Shown: in pieces, positions 24,294 to 32,538 of the stretch | Numbering within the stretch: position 1 is the stretch's first letter | Layout of the letters: every line of letters begins with the position of its first letter | Source: Crocinitomicaceae bacterium | Lineage (GTDB): Bacteria > Bacteroidota > Bacteroidia > Flavobacteriales_D > Crocinitomicaceae | Length of the DNA: 64,000 bases | Assembly: GCA_030833845.1 (NCBI GenBank) | Contig: JAURGK010000006.1 | Location: forward strand, 1-64,000 | Direction of reading: 5' to 3' | Position numbers and translations under genes: made by a program | Notes under the pieces: generated by a model | Told to the model about the DNA's origin: nothing | What the model saw: the letters and a program-made list of their open reading frames with translations, nothing else | Database searches by the model: none

Positions 24294-25913
24294 TTACTCT
24301 TTGATGCCCAGTACTTTTTTGGCAACAGGGTCATTAGGCTCAACTTCTAGAATTTGCTCAAAGTATTGCTTAGCAATTTCTAAGTCCTTTTGTTCTGATT
24401 TTGAATAATAGTCAGCGCAATAACGAAGTGCTTCGAGAATAAAGCTCTTTTTAGTAGGCTGTTGACGGTCTTCAGGCTTCACAACATCGGCAACCTTTAA
24501 ATAATAAGGAAATGCCATCCAGTTTACATTTACACCTCCGCCAAGGGTATCTAATTTATAGTTAGAACGTGCTCTATATATGTAGGCAGGCACATAAGTA
24601 GAGTCGTTATCTATAACGATTTGAAAAATGCTGTCCGCAACCTTATAGTTGTTTAATCCAAAATAATAAGCTTTTCCTAGATCATATTCTTCATAAGCCA
24701 TTAGTTTTCCATTCTTTTCTCTGCGCACATCATATGCAGCTACTACTTTTTGGTAATCTTTGGCTTTGACATACATTTTGATGAGCTCAGAAGATAAATC
24801 CTTATATGCAGTTTCACTCAAATTGACCGCCTTTTCGTACTCTAAAATAGTTAGGCTGTCTAGACCTTGCTGCTGGTATATCAAACCACGCACTTTGTAG
24901 TCTTGGTAGTTGATTTTATCTTGAGGAACCATACTAAAGAAGCGCTCAGACGCTGCAAGAGCTTTGACGAGATCAAGAGAGTCTTTGGAATCTGCCAAGG
25001 CGAATGCATACATACGCTCGGTAAAGAAATTAGAGAATCCATTGGATTTCAGTAAATCTAATTGCGCGAGTAAGCTTGGATATTCCTTTGCGGCAAAAAG
25101 TGCATTGGCATAACGGTAGCGAGATTCTAAATTATTATTGAGCTCAAGGTATTTCTCCCAGTTTTCAATGGCCTTGTCATTTTTGCCAAACATCATGTAT
25201 AGCTCTGCATTCAGACGGTAGGCCGGCGCATAGGTTGGGTCAATGGCTTTGGCCTCATTGTACATTTTATCGGCCTCTTTCTCATTGCGTGCACGTTGAT
25301 AAATGAGCGCTTTGCGAACAATTCCTCTAGGTGAAGTTGGATTGATCACAAGAACTTGATTGTAGGCCTTTAATGCTTCTGAGGCATCTGAAGAATTTCT
25401 TGCATAAAGTGCATCACCTTTCAAAAGGTAATTCTCTTCGTTTTTAGGATCTTTTACAATGGCCTCTTCGAGCAAAATCAGTGCTTCGTCAATATTTTTT
25501 GTTGGAGCTTCAACATAAATCTCAGCAATTCCACGAATCACCTCAGCTTTTTTAAGCTTGTCTTTTTTAGTCATCAATAAGGCCTTGGCAAATTCTGCTT
25601 TTGCTTCAGTTGCTTTCCCTTCTAGCCACAATACTCTACCGTAGCCAACTAGTGGCATAGCACGTAATTTATCCACTTCATAACCCTTGCGCCACATCAT
25701 TTTGGCTGAATCTATTTCTTCCATTTCAAAATAGCAGTCGCCGTAGTAGAAGTAGTTTTCACCATTGATAGGGTCTGCAGCAACTAATTTTTGAAAATCA
25801 TTGATTGCATCGCGGTAGCGTTCATTTTCTGTTTTGGCTTTTGCCTGTTGCAAGGTCTGCGAGTAGCTCAGACCAGTGATCAGAAGCGTACTCAGAAGTA
25901 AGGTGCGTTTCAT
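24294..25913 (-). CDS. Tetratricopeptide repeat protein
   Basis: 539 residues, signal peptide (MKRTLLLSTLLITGLSYSQ) and then an array of about ten to twelve TPR units through to the C-terminus (for example GENYFYYGDCYFEMEEIDSAKMMWRKGY, NEENYLLKGDALYARNSSDASEALKAYNQVL, YAPAYRLNAELYMMFGKNDKAIENWEKYL). TPR solenoids mediate protein contacts in the periplasm. It follows the TonB-complex and PstS-like genes on the same strand, a conserved arrangement in Bacteroidota, but has its own promoter box at 25937-25944. Binding partners are unknown. Confidence 0.85.
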   Translation of the reverse strand: MKRTLLLSTLLITGLSYSQTLQQAKAKTENERYRDAINDFQKLVAADPINGENYFYYGDCYFEMEEIDSAKMMWRKGYEVDKLRAMPLVGYGRVLWLEGKATEAKAEFAKALLMTKKDKLKKAEVIRGIAEIYVEAPTKNIDEALILLEEAIVKDPKNEENYLLKGDALYARNSSDASEALKAYNQVLVINPTSPRGIVRKALIYQRARNEKEADKMYNEAKAIDPTYAPAYRLNAELYMMFGKNDKAIENWEKYLELNNNLESRYRYANALFAAKEYPSLLAQLDLLKSNGFSNFFTERMYAFALADSKDSLDLVKALAASERFFSMVPQDKINYQDYKVRGLIYQQQGLDSLTILEYEKAVNLSETAYKDLSSELIKMYVKAKDYQKVVAAYDVRREKNGKLMAYEEYDLGKAYYFGLNNYKVADSIFQIVIDNDSTYVPAYIYRARSNYKLDTLGGGVNVNWMAFPYYLKVADVVKPEDRQQPTKKSFILEALRYCADYYSKSEQKDLEIAKQYFEQILEVEPNDPVAKKVLGIKE

Positions 25914-25936
25914 GTTTATTTATTTTGTTTTGCGGC

Positions 25937-25944
25937 CAAAAATA
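25937..25944 (-). promoter_or_regulatory. -7 promoter box for the TPR gene
   Basis: Minus-strand TATTTTTG fits TAnnTTTG. The resulting leader of about 19 bases is A-rich, as is usual for Bacteroidota ribosome loading without a Shine-Dalgarno sequence. Confidence 0.5.
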
Positions 25945-25991
25945 GCCTTCTTTTTTTGGATACAAAAATTGTGCCCTTTATTATTTTGTTA

Positions 25992-26900
25992 TTATTGTAA
26001 AACAAGTCTTATGGGTGTAAGTGCTGGCACTAATCCTGATTTTTGAATGATCAATTGACCTTTGTCGTCCTTTTTCATGAAAAGAACAAAACCGGTATTC
26101 AACCCAGATCTTCGCCCTTTGTTGATCACCCAGATGTCTCGGATAAGTGGGTATTCTTTGGTGTAGATCATCCCAGCGTAGGGTTTGTAGGCGTTTTGAG
26201 GCTTGTCTTGATAAACTGCAGCAATTCGCAATCCGTCCATAAAAGCCATAGAGGTGGGGTCATCTTGATCTGCAATCCAATTGAGTCCAATCAGACCGAT
26301 GGTGCCGGGATGGCTCTTGACATAATTAATTACTTCTTCATTTGAATTCAAAGCTGAGACCCTGTCTGCCAATTGATTAATGCCCAACATATTGGTCATG
26401 AAATTGAAATTTGCAGAGCCTTTCTGATCAAAGACAATTTGAGTGATACTTTGCCCGGAGGGAAGTTTGGTGTTGTTGTTTGAAAGCAAACTCTTGATTT
26501 GAGCAATGCTAAGCACTGTATCGGCCATTGTGGGGTGCATGATGAGTACAACTGCATCAGTGGCAATTTTATCGCTTCTGTACGAAACATTTTTACTTTT
26601 TAAAAAGGCTTTTTCTTCGTCATTGAAATCTCTTGTGATGACAATGGTTTTGGTTTTATTCCGATAAAAAGCCTCAATGATTTGATCTTCTGCACTGTAA
26701 ATTGCCTTGATTGATGCCTTTGGATACTGGCTCATGAAAGTTTCAATGCAAGTAGTAAAGAGCGGCTTAAAAGATTCTTCTACATAGAGGTGTGTTTTGC
26801 CGCGTCCGTGGGCATCTTTTTGATAGACAAAAGGATTGTTGTTACTGTCGCAAGAGGCAAAACAAACTGAAATCAAGAAAAAAATTAAAATTCGCATCAT
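25992..26900 (-). CDS. PstS-like phosphate-binding/substrate-binding lipoprotein
   Basis: About 302 residues from ATG 26900 (overlapping the preceding stop as TAATG) or 26897. An upstream ATG at 26939 is rejected because it would precede the signal sequence. The lipobox FASC gives a lipid-modified Cys at about residue 17. The fold is that of PstS-type periplasmic binding proteins (LYVEESFKPLFTTCIETFMSQYP, VITRDFNDEEKAFL, AVVLIMHPTMADTVLSIAQIKSLL, GLIGLNWIADQDDPTSM, then YPLIRDIWVINKGRRSGLNTGFVLFM). No pst transport genes are nearby. Genes of this type follow ExbB/ExbD/TonB in many Bacteroidota, which suggests a role other than phosphate import. Confidence 0.78.
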   Translation of the reverse strand: MMRILIFFLISVCFASCDSNNNPFVYQKDAHGRGKTHLYVEESFKPLFTTCIETFMSQYPKASIKAIYSAEDQIIEAFYRNKTKTIVITRDFNDEEKAFLKSKNVSYRSDKIATDAVVLIMHPTMADTVLSIAQIKSLLSNNNTKLPSGQSITQIVFDQKGSANFNFMTNMLGINQLADRVSALNSNEEVINYVKSHPGTIGLIGLNWIADQDDPTSMAFMDGLRIAAVYQDKPQNAYKPYAGMIYTKEYPLIRDIWVINKGRRSGLNTGFVLFMKKDDKGQLIIQKSGLVPALTPIRLVLQ

Positions 26901-27091
26901 TATTTTTGATTTGATTTGAAAGCGTTGTAAACGCGCCAACCACGGAATAGGCCGTAGCCGATAAAAACAATACTAAGTACACGACTTCGCCAAGTTTCCA
27001 TTTCAAAAACTTGGGTGGTGATTAACAAGAATGCAAATCCTAAGCAGAGCACCACGACCAATAAACCAAGGGAAAGTTGTATGTATTTCAT
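26900..27091 (-). CDS. Small two-helix membrane protein of the TonB/PstS cluster
   Basis: 63 residues with two hydrophobic helices (about 5-27 and 36-52) separated by a short polar stretch (QVFEMETWRSR), and a basic C-terminus (FKSNQK). I know no function for it. It occupies the position, between tonB and the PstS-like gene, where small membrane proteins occur in this conserved cluster. It overlaps the downstream lipoprotein gene by one base, so translation is coupled. A terminator hairpin lies just upstream (27101-27129). Confidence 0.75.
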   Translation of the reverse strand: MKYIQLSLGLLVVVLCLGFAFLLITTQVFEMETWRSRVLSIVFIGYGLFRGWRVYNAFKSNQK

Positions 27092-27100
27092 GTTATGCTT

Positions 27101-27129
27101 TAAAAAAAATCCCCATCGAAATGGGGATT
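27101..27129 (-). terminator. Terminator after tonB
   Basis: On the minus strand a 9-bp stem (AATCCCCAT, 27121-27129 with 27108-27116) with a 4-base TTCG loop is followed by a run of seven or more T. It lies between tonB and the small membrane-protein gene, so expression of the latter must come from read-through or from a promoter I could not find. Confidence 0.85.
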
Positions 27130-27148
27130 GTTAAAGATCGATTCAGGA

Positions 27149-28015
27149 CTATTGAGTGTCGTAGATGATTGGAACACGCACCCAAAGGCGGACTGGTCGG
27201 CCAGCGGTTTTGGCTGGGGTCCATTTTGGCATGGCGTTGATAATTCTAAGGGCCTCCTTGTTACATGCAGGGCATTCAACAATTGGACGCTCAACACTTG
27301 CGTTTGAAATACGGCCATCTTTTTCGACAACAAAGCGCACGACAACCCTACCTTTTACACCCAATTCAATGGCTTCTTCAGGGTAGTCAATGGTTTCATT
27401 GATGAAATTTGATAGTTTATCATAACCACCCGGGAATTCAGCGTCTTCCTCGGCTACATCAACTACTTCCTCGTTTTGAGGTTTGTTATCGGTAAGCCCA
27501 GGGCCATCTTCTTGTGTTTCGGGTAGTCCCCATGCATCATCACCCTCGTTGGTTTGAGTACTAATGGTGATGTTTTCCAATTCCGTTTGAGACGGGAGTT
27601 CATCTTCTACAGGGTCATCTTCGGCTACAGGAGCTACGAAGGCCTGTGTTTGAGTCATTGGAGGAGGGGGAGTTGCCGGTGGTGGCGGTGGCGGCGGAAC
27701 ATCTTTTGGGGGAGGGGCAATGGTGAAGTTTTTGTCGCTCACACGTGGTTTTTTTATTTCTTCTTTAGGAAGGTTTTTAATAATGAAGGTGACTGCAAAA
27801 AGAAGGGCTGCAAAACCAACGAGGCTTGCTAGTATCAACGACATGCGTTTGTTGTAGCCAGAGCGCAGGACATACGCTCCATATTCTCTATTGCGGTGTG
27901 CGAATACTGCTTCATTGCGGCTTACTGAGGTAATGGCTTCCCAATTTCGATTGACATAGTAATCAAAAAGAGAGAAAGCTGTTACGAGCGCGACGATTAC
28001 ATAAATGACTGTCAT
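27149..28015 (-). CDS. tonB: Energy transducer TonB
   Basis: 288 residues. The N-terminus has an inner-membrane helix at 2-22 and a second hydrophobic helix at about 58-80. A proline-rich periplasmic spacer (PPPKDVPPPPPPPATPPPP, residues ~98-117) and an acidic linker follow. The C-terminal TonB_C domain (about 195-288) has YPEEAIELGVKGRVVVRFVVEKDG and the conserved MPKWTPAKTAGRPVRLW. TonB couples the proton motive force harvested by ExbB/D to outer-membrane transporters. Two N-terminal helices are unusual for classical TonB but typical of Bacteroidota homologues. It is the fourth gene of exbB-exbD-exbD-tonB, 5 bases after exbD. Confidence 0.93.
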   Translation of the reverse strand: MTVIYVIVALVTAFSLFDYYVNRNWEAITSVSRNEAVFAHRNREYGAYVLRSGYNKRMSLILASLVGFAALLFAVTFIIKNLPKEEIKKPRVSDKNFTIAPPPKDVPPPPPPPATPPPPMTQTQAFVAPVAEDDPVEDELPSQTELENITISTQTNEGDDAWGLPETQEDGPGLTDNKPQNEEVVDVAEEDAEFPGGYDKLSNFINETIDYPEEAIELGVKGRVVVRFVVEKDGRISNASVERPIVECPACNKEALRIINAMPKWTPAKTAGRPVRLWVRVPIIYDTQ

Positions 28016-28019
28016 GGCC

Positions 28020-28661
28020 TTAGTTTTTTTCTTTTAACAATTCTTTTTCTCCAGGCGATAGATCAGTTGGTGCAATCACACCTACGTTTGCAATCTTGAG
28101 CTCGTCAACAAGATCAATGAAACTTTTGCAAAGCGCTTTGTCGTCGGTTTTGATGAGTACCTTCACCGCTTCTGGTTTTTTGGTAAGGTCATCTAACTTT
28201 CTTTTAAACGTAGTATCTGCAATTTGCTTCTTGTCTAGTTTTTGCTCGAGTATCGCCTTATTCTTAATAACGTAATCGTTCCAAGAAGCTAACAATTTTC
28301 TTACACTATTTTCGCCTGATCCAAAATTTGCCTCTTCCAATTCGGTAGGGCCATCTTTTCCAGGTTGACTTTTAGAGTAGAACTCACCTCTGTAGTAGTA
28401 AACTTTGTCATCAGCAAGGATAAATGTAGCGGCATTGTTGATTTTTGGTGCATCTACTTTTTCACCGTCTGGTACTTTTGCGGGGTAGTTGAGTGGCATT
28501 ACCTTAGGCTTGCTGAAGGTAGATGTAAGGACGAAAAACGTCAAAAGAAGGAAGGCAAGATCCACCATAGGGGTCATGTCTACGTGTGTAGACCCTTTCT
28601 TCGCACGTTTTTTGCCTTTTTTGCCGTGGTCTCCACCGCCGCTTTCTGCGATTTGTGCCAT
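28020..28661 (-). CDS. exbD: ExbD/TolR family biopolymer transport protein (second copy)
   Basis: 213 residues. A cytoplasmic basic N-terminus (HGKKGKKRAKKGSTH) leads to one membrane helix with the ExbD signature VDMTPMVDLAFLLLTFFVLTSTF. The Asp in MVDLAFLL is the proton-path residue. A periplasmic domain follows, containing LIKTDDKALCKSFIDLVDELKIANVGVIAP. It is a paralogue of the gene 6 bases upstream and pairs with it in the ExbB/D motor. Two different ExbDs are standard in Bacteroidota TonB clusters. Confidence 0.93.
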   Translation of the reverse strand: MAQIAESGGGDHGKKGKKRAKKGSTHVDMTPMVDLAFLLLTFFVLTSTFSKPKVMPLNYPAKVPDGEKVDAPKINNAATFILADDKVYYYRGEFYSKSQPGKDGPTELEEANFGSGENSVRKLLASWNDYVIKNKAILEQKLDKKQIADTTFKRKLDDLTKKPEAVKVLIKTDDKALCKSFIDLVDELKIANVGVIAPTDLSPGEKELLKEKN

Positions 28662-28667
28662 GTTTAT

Positions 28668-29333
28668 TTAGTTAACGGGAATTGCTTCCGCAGAGGTTAC
28701 AAAATTCAAATTATTCAAATTCAAGTCTCTAAATACATCAATAACTGTAGCTGCGTCTTTGTAGAGTGTTTTGGAATCTACACGTAAGATGAACTTTGGC
28801 TTGAAATCTTCCATTTTGGGATCTGCGCCTTTAGCCTTAGCGGCTTCAAAGGCTGTGCGCCCTGTGTTGCCAGCGGCTTTTGCAGCGAAGGAGATCCAAT
28901 CCAATAGTTCGTTATTTGTAGAATCAGTAGGAATTCCTTTTGTAGGGAATCCTGCACGTTTTGCAGCTTCGGTTTTCATGTATGCAGGTAGTTCTTGCAT
29001 CGTACAACCAAAGGTTGACATAAAAGAAAACTCCTCAACTTGTTCTTGGTTTAAAGATACTTTGTACTTACCAAGCATGTCGTTGAGCATTTCTTTTCGG
29101 GCTTCAGGATCCGATAAATTGAAAAATACGCGACCGTCTTTGTCTAGGGTAACCATCAGGACGTTTTCAGGAATGATTTTATCACTGATACTAGATGGTG
29201 TTTCAACGGTTACGGGTTCTGCAGTTCGGAAAGAAGCAGTCAACATGAAGAAGGTCACAAGCAAGAACGCCAAGTCAACCATAGGGGTCATATCTATGGA
29301 AGGCGTGCCTTTGGGCATTTTAATTTTTGGCAT
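28668..29333 (-). CDS. exbD: ExbD/TolR family biopolymer transport protein (first copy)
   Basis: 221 residues. The start KIKMPKGTPSIDMTPMVDLAFLLVTFFML gives the single membrane helix with the invariant Asp of the ExbD proton channel. The periplasmic part ends with FILRVDSKTLYKDAATVIDVFRDLNLNNLNFVT, the ExbD fold. It follows the ExbB-like gene by 27 bases and precedes the second exbD. Its role is to transmit motion from the ExbB stator to TonB. Confidence 0.93.
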   Translation of the reverse strand: MPKIKMPKGTPSIDMTPMVDLAFLLVTFFMLTASFRTAEPVTVETPSSISDKIIPENVLMVTLDKDGRVFFNLSDPEARKEMLNDMLGKYKVSLNQEQVEEFSFMSTFGCTMQELPAYMKTEAAKRAGFPTKGIPTDSTNNELLDWISFAAKAAGNTGRTAFEAAKAKGADPKMEDFKPKFILRVDSKTLYKDAATVIDVFRDLNLNNLNFVTSAEAIPVN

Positions 29334-29360
29334 TGCTTGAGTATTTACTTAAGTTGACAA

Positions 29361-30164
29361 TTAATTATTCGATGCAAAGTCTTGCACAATCGTAAAGCTA
29401 GCTTCGTCGATACCGTATGTCATGGCGTCGATTTTTGTCGAGAAGAAACTAAATGCGATAATTGCAATCGTTGAACCGGTAATACCGAAAGCGGTATTGA
29501 TAAGTGCTTCAGAGATACCAGTAGAAAGTTCTGCGGTATCAGGAGCCCCTTGCGACATAGCCGCAAATGAACGGATCATACCAAGTACTGTTCCAATCAA
29601 ACCAATCAAGGTAGAAATTGAAGCAGTGGTAGATAATACAGGCAAGTTCTTAGAAAGCATTGGCAATTCCAATGAAGTTGCTTCTTCAAGTTCTTTTTTC
29701 AAAGCCTCTAATTTTTGTTCTTTATCCATTTCGGAATCTTTAGCCATCATTTGGTATTTCACCAAACCAGCACGAACCACATTGGCCAAAGAACCGCGCT
29801 GAGCGTCACAAGCCTCAATAGCGCCATTGAAATCTTTAGCAGCCATCAATTCTTTAATTTTTTCGATGAATTGGTTGGCTTTTCCTTTACCATTTGCCAA
29901 CATAAGGGTTACGAGACGCTCAAGGGTGAAAATTAATACGATCAAGTTTACAGCAACAAGACCAGGCACAATGAATCCACCTTTGTAAATTACACCAAGA
30001 AGGTTTCCTTCTACTGGTTCTGCCTCAGGATTTCTGTCCACGAAATTTCCTGGATCACCAAAAATGTATTTGTAAATCATGATACCTGCAATAAGCGCAA
30101 GTGCTATAGCCAGAAATGCAACAATTGCTGAAAACCCTCCGGCTGTTTTTTGTTTTTTGTCCAT
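29361..30164 (-). CDS. exbB: MotA/TolQ/ExbB proton channel family protein
   Basis: 267 residues, with helices at about 10-30, 58-82 (PGLVAVNLIVLIFTLERLVTL), and a long pair near the C-terminus (LPVLSTTASISTLIGLIGTVLGMIRSFAAM and GISEALINTAFGITGSTIAIIAFSFF), the latter holding the proton-channel residues of the family. A large cytoplasmic coiled region (VTLMLANGKGKANQFIEKIKELM...) separates them. It is the first gene of the energy-coupling operon and has a promoter box at 30205-30212. The N-terminal extra helix is common in Bacteroidota members. Confidence 0.93.
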   Translation of the reverse strand: MDKKQKTAGGFSAIVAFLAIALALIAGIMIYKYIFGDPGNFVDRNPEAEPVEGNLLGVIYKGGFIVPGLVAVNLIVLIFTLERLVTLMLANGKGKANQFIEKIKELMAAKDFNGAIEACDAQRGSLANVVRAGLVKYQMMAKDSEMDKEQKLEALKKELEEATSLELPMLSKNLPVLSTTASISTLIGLIGTVLGMIRSFAAMSQGAPDTAELSTGISEALINTAFGITGSTIAIIAFSFFSTKIDAMTYGIDEASFTIVQDFASNN

Positions 30165-30204
30165 AATGATCGTTTTTTAATTTTTCATTTTTACAATTGA
30201 ACGC

Positions 30205-30212
30205 CAAAAATA
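30205..30212 (-). promoter_or_regulatory. -7 promoter box for the exbB-exbD-exbD-tonB operon
   Basis: Minus-strand TATTTTTG fits TAnnTTTG and is followed by an A-rich leader of about 37 bases before the exbB ATG. The rest of the 30165-30367 interval shows no ORF and no further motif that I can name. Confidence 0.5.
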
Positions 30213-30367
30213 AAAAACTTTAGTTCCTTTTCAAAACGAAATCCCAATGTTTCTAGCTCTTGAACGCAGAAATATTGGAATCCTAACATAAAGTCTTTAA
30301 AATACGGCAGAAATTCATTCTCTTAGTAAATACTATTTTGGATTTTTTAATATTTACTTAACATTGT

Positions 30368-30400
30368 AAATGCCCCGAACTGTTACGGTCGGGGCATTTT
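30368..30400 (-). terminator. Terminator after the lipocalin-like lipoprotein gene
   Basis: An 11-bp stem (30368-30378 with 30389-30399, AAATGCCCCGA) with a 10-base loop, followed on the minus strand by a short T-containing tract. It lies 22 bases after the end of the lipoprotein gene. Confidence 0.8.
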
Positions 30401-30421
30401 ACTACTTGGAGACTGCTATTT

Positions 30422-30832
30422 TTATTCAACTGCTTCTAATTTGTACACATCTCCGTCGATGTCTATCCATAATTCCTTAGCGGTCAAGCGATTTATTTTT
30501 GCTGTTGTAACATATCCATCAATGATGATTTGTAATTCTTCCTTATTGTTGTTGAATTGCCAAGTCCCGGAATAGGCGTCCTCATATTCCCATCCGGGTT
30601 CCGTAGAGATGTCAGTGACTATGAAGCTGCCATTTTTATTAAAATCAAATTCAACATGATAATAGCCGTTTAATACCTCTGAGCCAATTGATATGGCGTT
30701 CCAATTTTGGGTTAATCGCGCCTCTTTTGTTCTTAAAGAAAAATTTGGGCCATCAGGATACTTGGCACATGAATTGAGAAGGGATAATGCCAAAAAGGCG
30801 ATCATAAAGATTTGTGTGAGTTGTTTTTTCAT
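30422..30832 (-). CDS. Lipocalin-like lipoprotein
   Basis: 136 residues. Signal peptide with lipobox LLNSC (Cys at about residue 22), then a small antiparallel beta structure: TQNWNAISIGSEV, YYHVEFDFNKNGSFIVT, SGTWQFNNNKEELQIIIDG, TAKINRLTAKELWIDI. The pattern (start W, GTW in the middle, 'xxLTxxxLWI' near the end) is that of lipocalin-like/DUF5004-type lipoproteins abundant in Bacteroidota. The ligand and role are unknown. It stands alone between a terminator and the tRNA-Cys region. Confidence 0.75.
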   Translation of the reverse strand: MKKQLTQIFMIAFLALSLLNSCAKYPDGPNFSLRTKEARLTQNWNAISIGSEVLNGYYHVEFDFNKNGSFIVTDISTEPGWEYEDAYSGTWQFNNNKEELQIIIDGYVTTAKINRLTAKELWIDIDGDVYKLEAVE

Positions 30833-30959
30833 GATATATCATTTTTAAGTTTCAATCAAAGGAAACGATTTAGGCACTTTGGAGCAAAACTTTTTTCGCA
30901 ACCAGAGGTTTATGATTTGCGATTTTCGCAACCGTACACTTTGGCGTATTTGAAGAAAA

Positions 30960-30995
30960 AATAAAAAACCCTTGCTTCGTTGGAAACAAGGGTTT
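30960..30995 (-). terminator. Terminator directly after tRNA-Cys
   Basis: On the minus strand a 10-bp stem (30987-30996 with 30965-30974, AAAACCCTTG) with a 12-base loop is followed by a TTTTTTATTTTTT tract. The stem's first base is also the last base of the tRNA CCA end, so the hairpin abuts the tRNA. Confidence 0.85.
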
Positions 30996-31069
30996 TGGAG
31001 GTCTCAAGCGGATTCGAACCGCTGTAGACGGTTTTGCAGACCGGTGCCTAACCGCTCGGCCATGAGACC
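30996..31069 (-). tRNA. tRNA-Cys (anticodon GCA)
   Basis: 74 bases on the minus strand. Acceptor stem GGTCTCA (31069-31063) pairs with TGAGACC; D stem GCC/GGC. The anticodon loop CTGCAAA places GCA in the anticodon position, and the T arm AGCGG-TTCGAAT-CCGCT is perfect. A discriminator T and an encoded CCA end follow. The first pair of the anticodon stem (C-U) appears mismatched; the other four are Watson-Crick. A terminator follows at once, so it is probably transcribed alone or as the tail of the upstream hydrolase transcript. Confidence 0.93.
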
Positions 31070-31145
31070 ATCTTGGTGTGCAAAGATATATAATTTTCGA
31101 GTTTCTAAAAAGACTACGTCAGAACTTGAATCATATTTTTCAACT

Positions 31146-32462
31146 TTATTTTTCTATAATCAACTTCATGTGCAACACCTGACCTGTGTTGAACTCAACC
31201 TCTATGAGGTATACGCCTGATCCTTGCTGATTCAAAGACAATTCAAAAATTGGAACTTCATGTTGTGGAGATTCGAAGACTACGGATCCAGAAAGGTTCA
31301 TTATGCGCAGTGATTTAAAACCGTGAGTTGTTTGCACTGTAAAAGAACCAGAAGTAGGATTGGGGTAACATTGAAGGGATTGAACTTCTGCATACTCATC
31401 AAGCGCTGCGCTGGTGCAAGACTCATCGCTTGGAGTGCCATCACAATAGGTGGTTGGATAAAGCAATGCTTGCTCTTGCATGGCATTGGCGGGGAGCAAC
31501 ATTGTTTGGGTACATCCCATTACATCAATTAGGAAGTCTCGAACAAATTTTTCTGTGCTGTCCATATAAGCGGCGTTGCTCAGGTAGGGGACATGAGGGG
31601 CATTATTAAAAGTATAGAACTGATTTTGTACCCCAACGGCACAAGCTCTTTCATGTAGCATCCGGCTTCCATCTAAATACATTAATGGTGTGCCGGGATT
31701 GACCAAGCCACGATTGTAGGTAACAGTACCATCATTGGTGCCGTGAACAGAACAAAGCGGGATGTCTCCGTTCTCTAACCAATTGTAGCGTGCCAATGCT
31801 CCACAACCGTTGATTACTGCATGAACGGTGGTTGAATATCCAGGGTTTCCGGAGTTTCCTTCGAGCCCTCCCATGCCATTTAAGGTTCCAGTACTCATGT
31901 AATCACTGAACTGGCATTCGTCGGTGAGGTAGGCCACGTGAAGTGCAGTTATGGCACCAGCAGAGCTACCTCCAATGAAAATATGGTTAGTGTCAATTTT
32001 AAATTGATTGGTGGTTTGTGCATCTTTATAGAAATAGCGAATAGCCGCCCTGAGGTCTTGTACCGCTCGCACGACCGCCTTTACAGCATTTGTGGAATCG
32101 AAAGGGAAGAAACCGAGTCGGTAATCAATGCTTGCACAGACATATCCTTTTTTTGCGAAATTTTCTGAAAGGGTTTTGACATCGGGGTCGGTTTTGCTGC
32201 CTCCGATAAAACTGCCACCGTGTACCCAGATGATCAAAGGCCTTGCAGCCAATGTATCGTTGGTGGGTTCATAAAAATCGAGTTTGAGGGAGGTATTGGA
32301 ATTGGCCCAATTTAAATTTTGCCCGTAATTTAAGTTACTTGTAAGGGTGTAGTTTGCAAAAACTTGTTCTGCAAATCGCCCGCTGTTGCATGGGTCTTGC
32401 GCAAGCAAGTTGAGTAAGTATCCGAAGAAAAATAAACCAAAGCATAGTAGTTTTTTAGTCAT
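31146..32462 (-). CDS. Secreted alpha/beta hydrolase (esterase) with T9SS type A sorting domain
   Basis: 438 residues. Signal peptide (about 1-21), then a carboxylesterase-like core: LKLDFYEP, the oxyanion HGGSFIGG (about residue 80), the nucleophile motif GGSSAGA (about residue 165), and the late SVHGTNDGTVTYN and HVPYL segments that supply Asp and His. Residues ~360-438 are a T9SS type A C-terminal domain (LQCYPNPTSGSFTVQT, LRIMNLSGSVVFES, GVYLIEVEFNTGQVLHMKLIIEK). The protein is therefore predicted to be exported by the T9SS and released or fixed on the surface. Substrate unknown; BD-FAE or lipase-like enzymes are the nearest idea. Confidence 0.85.
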   Translation of the reverse strand: MTKKLLCFGLFFFGYLLNLLAQDPCNSGRFAEQVFANYTLTSNLNYGQNLNWANSNTSLKLDFYEPTNDTLAARPLIIWVHGGSFIGGSKTDPDVKTLSENFAKKGYVCASIDYRLGFFPFDSTNAVKAVVRAVQDLRAAIRYFYKDAQTTNQFKIDTNHIFIGGSSAGAITALHVAYLTDECQFSDYMSTGTLNGMGGLEGNSGNPGYSTTVHAVINGCGALARYNWLENGDIPLCSVHGTNDGTVTYNRGLVNPGTPLMYLDGSRMLHERACAVGVQNQFYTFNNAPHVPYLSNAAYMDSTEKFVRDFLIDVMGCTQTMLLPANAMQEQALLYPTTYCDGTPSDESCTSAALDEYAEVQSLQCYPNPTSGSFTVQTTHGFKSLRIMNLSGSVVFESPQHEVPIFELSLNQQGSGVYLIEVEFNTGQVLHMKLIIEK

Positions 32463-32538
32463 AACTGTAATTTTATTCTAATTTAGAAATAAATAGCGCT
32501 ATGCGTTGAAAAATATACACTTAGTTTAATTTTTGACT

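Noticed and set aside
26901..26939. Longer start for the PstS-like lipoprotein
   Set aside because: It would place hydrophilic residues before the signal peptide and overlap the upstream gene; ATG 26900 gives a proper lipoprotein signal.
28771..29340. A 189-residue plus-strand frame over exbD
   Set aside because: It runs antisense to a clear exbD gene and has no family resemblance.
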